From NCBI RefSeq assembly GCF_003731765.1, contig NZ_MOAL01000006.1, positions 626,563 to 690,562 of the forward strand: a DNA stretch of 64,000 bases, read 5' to 3'. Positions 59,956-64,000 of this stretch are shown here, one piece after another; positions within the stretch are counted from its first letter, which is position 1, and each line of letters starts with the position of its first letter. Under the pieces are notes generated by a model. That model was not told the origin of the DNA, made no database searches, and saw nothing but the letters and a program-made list of their open reading frames with translations. Position numbers and translations under genes: made by a program. This stretch comes from Pseudomonas chlororaphis. GTDB taxonomy: Bacteria; Pseudomonadota; Gammaproteobacteria; Pseudomonadales; Pseudomonadaceae.

Positions 59956-61515
59956 ATGGCGTATGTACGGCGTGATGTATGGAAACTGGGCTCGGACTGG
60001 AGCGACACCTTGTTGTGGTACGCACGCGGGGTGGGCGTTCTGCAGCAGCGACCGATCACCGACCGCACCAGCTGGCGCTTTCTGGCGGCGATCCACGGCA
60101 TCAACTTCCAATTGTGGCGAGACGCTGGCTACCTGCGAGCGGACACGCCCTTGCCACCTCTGGCGGACCAGGACCTGTACTGGAACCAGTGCCAGCACCA
60201 ATCCTGGTATTTCCTGCCCTGGCACCGGGGTTATGTGGCCTCTTTCGAGCAGATCGTACGGGCGGCGGTGGTCAGCCTCGGCGGTCCCAAGGACTGGGCC
60301 CTGCCTTACTGGAACTACAACGAAAACCCGCAAAACCTGAAAATGCCCGCCTGTTTCGGTCACACCCACTTGCCCAACGGCGAACAGAACCCGCTGTACG
60401 TGGACCGGCGTTTCGGCCCCAAGGGCAACCGGGTGATTGTCCTCGACGAGCAACGCATCAACCTGCGCCCGGCCCTTACCGACCATCAGTTCGCCGGCTC
60501 CGGCAATGGCGGTTCGCCGGGCTTTGGCGGGCCGGTCACGGCCTTTGAACACGATGGCGAGGTCAGTGGCCTGCTGGAATCCCAGCCCCACAACTACGTG
60601 CACGTGGCCGTGGGTGGCCGCGAGGAATTGAGCCATGTGCCGGGCCTGATGATTGACCCGGACAGCGCCGGGCTGGACCCGATCTTCTGGCTGCACCACG
60701 CCAATATCGACCGGCTGTGGGATGTCTGGCTGCAGCGCGACCCGATCAACCACAACCCCGGCACGTCCTTGTGGCTTGATGGCCCGCCGGCCAATGGTCG
60801 AGCGTTCGTGGTGCCGCACAGCGACGGCCAGCCGTGGTCGTTCAAGGTCCGCGAGATGCTCGATACCCGGGCGCCGCAACTGGATTACGTCTACGAGGAC
60901 ACCAGTGATCCGCTGCCGGGCCAGCAACTGTTCGCCGAACGCTTGAAAACCCTTGGTGCCCAGCCGCAACAGATCACCGCCGCTGCCGTGGAGAACAAGA
61001 CCTTGACCCCAGCCACCCCCGCCGAACTGCTCGGCGCCAACGACCAGACCCTGGTGCTCAGCGGCGGCAACGTCGACACCTCGGTGCGCCTTGACCAGGC
61101 CAGCACCGGCACGCTGATGGGCAACCTCAAGAGCAAGGCGTTTGCCGCCACGGTACCGGAGCATTCCCTGGACCGGGTATTCCTCAACCTGGAGAACATT
61201 CGTGGCGACAACGATGGCGCGACCTTCGACGTCTACCTGAGCTTCCCGGTACCGGGGCAACATTCGGCCCTGCCGGACCAGCGGGTGGGTTCGATCTCGC
61301 TGTTCGGGGTGCGCAAGGCCAGCCGCCCCGACAGCCAGCATGGCGGCAAGGGCGTCAGCCATGTGCTGGACATCACCGAGGTGTTCGACAAGCTCAGCGC
61401 CAGCAGCGGACCATTGCTGGGGCAATTGAGCGTGCGCTTCGTGCCAGTCACTGATGTCCGCGCCGAAGACCGGATCACAGTGGGGCGGGTGAGCCTCTAT
61501 CGACAGGGCAACTGA
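59956..61515 (+). CDS. Tyrosinase/polyphenol-oxidase family type-3 copper protein
   Basis: 519 residues from ATG 59956 with AGGGAGA upstream. All six copper histidines are visible. CuA has AAIHGINF and QCQHQSWYFLPWHRGY; CuB has PHNYVHVAVGG and DPIFWLHHANIDRLWDVW. The cysteine two residues before the second CuA histidine (CQH) matches the Cys-His thioether of fungal tyrosinases. No signal peptide is seen. A C-terminal beta-rich domain (PEHSLDRVFLNLENIRGDNDGATFDVYLSF) resembles the lid domain of plant PPO. It oxidises phenols to quinones. The next gene, DUF2182, starts 2 nt after the stop. Confidence 0.9.
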   Translation: MAYVRRDVWKLGSDWSDTLLWYARGVGVLQQRPITDRTSWRFLAAIHGINFQLWRDAGYLRADTPLPPLADQDLYWNQCQHQSWYFLPWHRGYVASFEQIVRAAVVSLGGPKDWALPYWNYNENPQNLKMPACFGHTHLPNGEQNPLYVDRRFGPKGNRVIVLDEQRINLRPALTDHQFAGSGNGGSPGFGGPVTAFEHDGEVSGLLESQPHNYVHVAVGGREELSHVPGLMIDPDSAGLDPIFWLHHANIDRLWDVWLQRDPINHNPGTSLWLDGPPANGRAFVVPHSDGQPWSFKVREMLDTRAPQLDYVYEDTSDPLPGQQLFAERLKTLGAQPQQITAAAVENKTLTPATPAELLGANDQTLVLSGGNVDTSVRLDQASTGTLMGNLKSKAFAATVPEHSLDRVFLNLENIRGDNDGATFDVYLSFPVPGQHSALPDQRVGSISLFGVRKASRPDSQHGGKGVSHVLDITEVFDKLSASSGPLLGQLSVRFVPVTDVRAEDRITVGRVSLYRQGN

Positions 61516-61517
61516 GC

Positions 61518-62252
61518 ATGGGGCAGTACTTGGTACTGGCCCTGACCCGTGGCTCCCGGCCCTGGCTGTTGTTGCTCAGCCTGGCCGGTTGGGGCTGGCT
61601 GCTCGGCTCGGCGGGGATGCTGTCGATCCCCTCGTTCTGCACCAGCCTGCCCCTGGCCGGTTATGCCCTGGGCTGGCAGGGGATTGAGCAGGCGTTGCTG
61701 TTCAATCCGCCGCGCCAATTGCTGCTGGCCTGGCTGCTGATGCTGTTGGCCATGACCCCGATGCTGTTGGTGCACCCCTTGACCTATGTCTGGCAACGCA
61801 GCCTGTTGCGCAAGCGCTGGCAGGCGGTGGCGCTGTTCCTGCTGGGGTTTGCCACGGTCTGGACCTTGATGGGGCTGTTGCTGATGACCGTGGTGGTGCT
61901 CAGCCGAGTGTGGCTGGGCGTTTCCGAAACCCCGGCGTTCATCGCTTGCCTGGCGCTGTGCCTGGTGTGGCAGGCCTCGCCGATCAAGCAGCGTTGCCTC
62001 AACCATTGCCATCATCAGCCGCGGATCTCGGCCTTTGGCCTAGGTTTTGTCCGCGATTGCCTGGGCTTTGGCCTGAGCAGCGGGTTGTGGTGCATCGGTT
62101 CCTGCTGGCCCTTGATGCTGTTGCCGATGCTGGCGGAGCAAGGCCATGTGGCGCTGATGGCGCTGTGCATGGGCTGGATGCTGTACGAGCGGATGCAACG
62201 TCCGCGCCCGGCACACTGGCATTGGCCGTTTGCACTGCGTTGGCTGCGTTGA
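61518..62252 (+). CDS. DUF2182-family membrane protein, partner of the tyrosinase
   Basis: 244 residues with about six hydrophobic helices (WLLLLSLAGWGWLLGSAGML, LLLAWLLMLLAMTPMLLV, ALFLLGFATVWTLMGLLLMTVVVLSRVWLG, FIACLALCLVWQASPIKQRC). The DUF2182 signature WQASPIKQRCLNHCHHQP, with its cysteine/histidine cluster, is a predicted metal-binding site. A cytoplasmic-membrane protein of unknown function. The ATG lies 2 nt after the tyrosinase stop, so they are translationally coupled. A copper-handling role for the tyrosinase is a reasonable inference. Confidence 0.82.
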   Translation: MGQYLVLALTRGSRPWLLLLSLAGWGWLLGSAGMLSIPSFCTSLPLAGYALGWQGIEQALLFNPPRQLLLAWLLMLLAMTPMLLVHPLTYVWQRSLLRKRWQAVALFLLGFATVWTLMGLLLMTVVVLSRVWLGVSETPAFIACLALCLVWQASPIKQRCLNHCHHQPRISAFGLGFVRDCLGFGLSSGLWCIGSCWPLMLLPMLAEQGHVALMALCMGWMLYERMQRPRPAHWHWPFALRWLR

Positions 62253-62306
62253 GGCAGGCCGTGCTGGCGATGGGGCTTGTGTGGGCCCCATCGCCGGTCG
62301 CGGTTT

Positions 62307-64000
62307 CTAGTGTTTTGGTGCCGCAGGTACGGTGGCGTTGCGCCAAGCGGTCTGCAACTGTTCCTCAAGCAGCGCGGGGACGGTGCTGCCGGGCTGTTTT
62401 TCCAGGCTCAACTTCAGGCCATTGAGGGAACGCCCGCTGAGGCGATTGCCGGCCAGGTCCTCACGGAATACCCGTTCTGCTTCGGCGTATTGGCCTTGCT
62501 CCAACAAGGCATAGCCCAGGGATTCACGCAGGGTGTAATACCAGTCCGGCGGCTCGTTGTAGCTGAGGGCATCCTGCACCTGGACCGCCTTGCGCCAGGC
62601 ACTCAGGACTTGTTGTTGGGCGTTGCCGTCCAGGGCTTGCAGGTCGGCGTTGAGGGGTTGCTCCGGGTTCATCACTTGGTTAGCGGTGGCCTTCAGCGCG
62701 ACCAGGTCGAGTTGGCCCTGGCGGCCGTCCTGGGCCTTGTTCAGCAGAATCAGGTTGGCGATACGGAACAATTCCACGGCCGGGTTGTTGCCGTAAGCCA
62801 GGTTCGGATGTGCCTTTAACGCGTCAACCACCGCTTGCCAATAGCCCTTGAGGGCGTCCCGGGCCTGATCGTTGCTCAGGTTAGCGGCCGTGAGTTGCCG
62901 GTAGGCCAGGGCATAGGCCTTCATCACCCCGGTGTAGGGCGCGGCCAGGGGGTTCCAGGGCGTCGGTTCGCGTTGGGTGGCTTGGCTGCAGACCGTGTTG
63001 ATGGTCTTCAGCCCTTCGGTGATTTTCGGTTCGATACGGGCCAGGGCGTCCCAATCCTCGAAGCGCACGGCGAAGTAATAGGGCACCGCATAGAAATAAT
63101 CGGACTTGGTGGCGATCTCCTTGGGGTATTGGCGGCAGAGGAACGCCAGGGCCGAGTATTGGGTGGTGTTTTCCACCAGTTCCTCGGCCATGTTCAGCGC
63201 CTCGTTCTGCCGGCCTTCAATGGACAGGGTCCAGGTCAGGAAGTGGATGTTGTGCCCCAGGTAATGCAAGGGGTAGGGGCTTTGCGGCTGCACCTGGTGG
63301 GCGTAGGCGCGGTCCACTGCGACGGCGGTGTAGTTGGCGGTGCTGGCCAGGGCGTTGTTGCCGGTGCGCTGGTAGATGTGCGATGCCATGTGCACCAAAT
63401 GGCCGATGGCCGGGTTTTGCACGCGGAAACGATCCGCCATGGGCAGGCCACTGTCGGGGAACGGCGACTCTTCGATGGCGTGGATATAGAAGTGGTTGGC
63501 GCCGGTGTGTTGCTGGTCCTGCACCAGTACACGGTTGAGCACCTGCAGGGCCTCGTAGGCGGCCGGGGTCGGCGCGACCTTGTCGGACACCGCTTCGTCG
63601 CCGTCCCACCATTTCCAGGGCGTCAGGTTGAGCAGGGCGTCGGCGTGCAGGGTGGCTGCGTCGAGGTCGTCGAAGTAGGTGTGGGACAGGGCCTTCATGG
63701 CGTCGGCGTAGCGCTGGTTGCCTTCCTTGCTCAGGCTGACCTTGCCGTCCTGTTCGCTGTACTGGGTCAGGAAGGCCTTGGCGTAATCCACCTCGCGCTG
63801 CAATTGGCGTTCGCTGAAGCGCGCCTTGGCCTCGGGGTTTTGCAGGCGACTCTGGGCCCGTTCCAGGGCCGTCTGCGCCGAGCGATAGGCCAGGCGATCG
63901 CAGCCGTCGGTGGCGTCGCTGTTGATGTTGGAGTTGGCCGCCAGGGCGATACCCCAGTAAGGCATGGCCGCGTCTTTATCGAAGCGGCTGGCATGGTAGA
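62307..64000 (-). CDS. TPR-type repeat protein, partial (start outside the window)
   Basis: 564 codons are visible and the frame stays open past 64000, where it reads HASRFDKDAAMPYWGIALA. Helical repeats resembling TPR: WGIALAANSNINSD, ANYTAVAVDRAYAHQ, QYSALAFLCRQYPKEIA, DALKAHPNLAYGNN, SYNEPPDWYYTLRESLGYALLEQGQYAEAERVFREDL. The C-terminal part is a clear TPR unit. I do not recognise a specific function. The protein is cut off by the window edge. Confidence 0.75.
   Translation of the reverse strand, partial: YHASRFDKDAAMPYWGIALAANSNINSDATDGCDRLAYRSAQTALERAQSRLQNPEAKARFSERQLQREVDYAKAFLTQYSEQDGKVSLSKEGNQRYADAMKALSHTYFDDLDAATLHADALLNLTPWKWWDGDEAVSDKVAPTPAAYEALQVLNRVLVQDQQHTGANHFYIHAIEESPFPDSGLPMADRFRVQNPAIGHLVHMASHIYQRTGNNALASTANYTAVAVDRAYAHQVQPQSPYPLHYLGHNIHFLTWTLSIEGRQNEALNMAEELVENTTQYSALAFLCRQYPKEIATKSDYFYAVPYYFAVRFEDWDALARIEPKITEGLKTINTVCSQATQREPTPWNPLAAPYTGVMKAYALAYRQLTAANLSNDQARDALKGYWQAVVDALKAHPNLAYGNNPAVELFRIANLILLNKAQDGRQGQLDLVALKATANQVMNPEQPLNADLQALDGNAQQQVLSAWRKAVQVQDALSYNEPPDWYYTLRESLGYALLEQGQYAEAERVFREDLAGNRLSGRSLNGLKLSLEKQPGSTVPALLEEQLQTAWRNATVPAAPKH

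Overview
The window is a GC-rich chromosomal segment from a Pseudomonas, most likely of the P. fluorescens complex. Evidence: dense protein coding on both strands, recurrent REP/REPIN palindromes (GTAGGAGC…GGCTTGCC…GCGAT type) in many intergenic gaps, and typical Pseudomonas genes such as lexA2-imuA-imuB-dnaE2, cti, nfuA, cysI plus DUF934, and cbtB-cbtA. I saw no rRNA, tRNA, prophage, insertion sequence or CRISPR array. The first and last genes run off the window.

Layout. 1-9.1 kb: a BvgS/EvgS-type sensor kinase (partial) with its LuxR-type regulator, an Lrp regulator divergent from an EamA exporter, an aldehyde dehydrogenase plus FUSC membrane protein, and a degenerate-GGDEF membrane protein plus AraC regulator. 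9.4-16.1 kb: a phosphate-scavenging module of TonB-dependent receptor, beta-propeller phytase, TolQ/ExbB, TolR/ExbD and TonB, with two good Pho boxes. 16.3-17.1 kb: DyP peroxidase. 17.4-23.1 kb: the SOS mutagenesis cassette lexA2-imuA-imuB-dnaE2, with a perfect palindromic operator lying on the lexA2 ribosome-binding site and start codon. 23.3-38.4 kb: hybrid sensor kinase, short UvrA paralogue, YdcH-like protein, SMP-30-like protein, lipoprotein, large glucosidase-like protein, APH-fold kinase, HypX/HoxX-like protein, SCP2 protein, histidine phosphatase and SohB. 38.4-38.9 kb: a tandem array of about four 124-bp REPIN units. 39-43 kb: sulfite reductase with DUF934, a 37-residue membrane peptide, a periplasmic binding protein and a DUF2970 protein. 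43.2-50.1 kb: metH, cti, nfuA. 50.2-59.7 kb: a cobalamin region with two divergent B12 riboswitches, cbtB-cbtA-cobE-cobM to the left and cobW-cobN-chlI/chlD to the right. 60-62.3 kb: a tyrosinase with a DUF2182 membrane protein. The right edge holds a partial TPR-type protein.

How the parts work together. The phytate module reads as a phosphate-starvation system: PhoB would switch on an outer-membrane receptor, a secreted phytase and a private TonB energising complex. The B12 region holds cobalt uptake (CbtAB), corrin-ring steps (CobE, CobM) and cobalt insertion (CobW, CobN). MetH, a B12-dependent enzyme, is nearby. The chelatase small and medium subunits appear to come from one gene by programmed -1 frameshifting: slippery A AAA AAG at 59028-59034, a 5-nt spacer, then an 11-bp stem. 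Zero-frame translation stops two codons later and gives a ChlI-like protein; the -1 frame continues into a VWA (ChlD-like) domain. This is the most striking element in the window.
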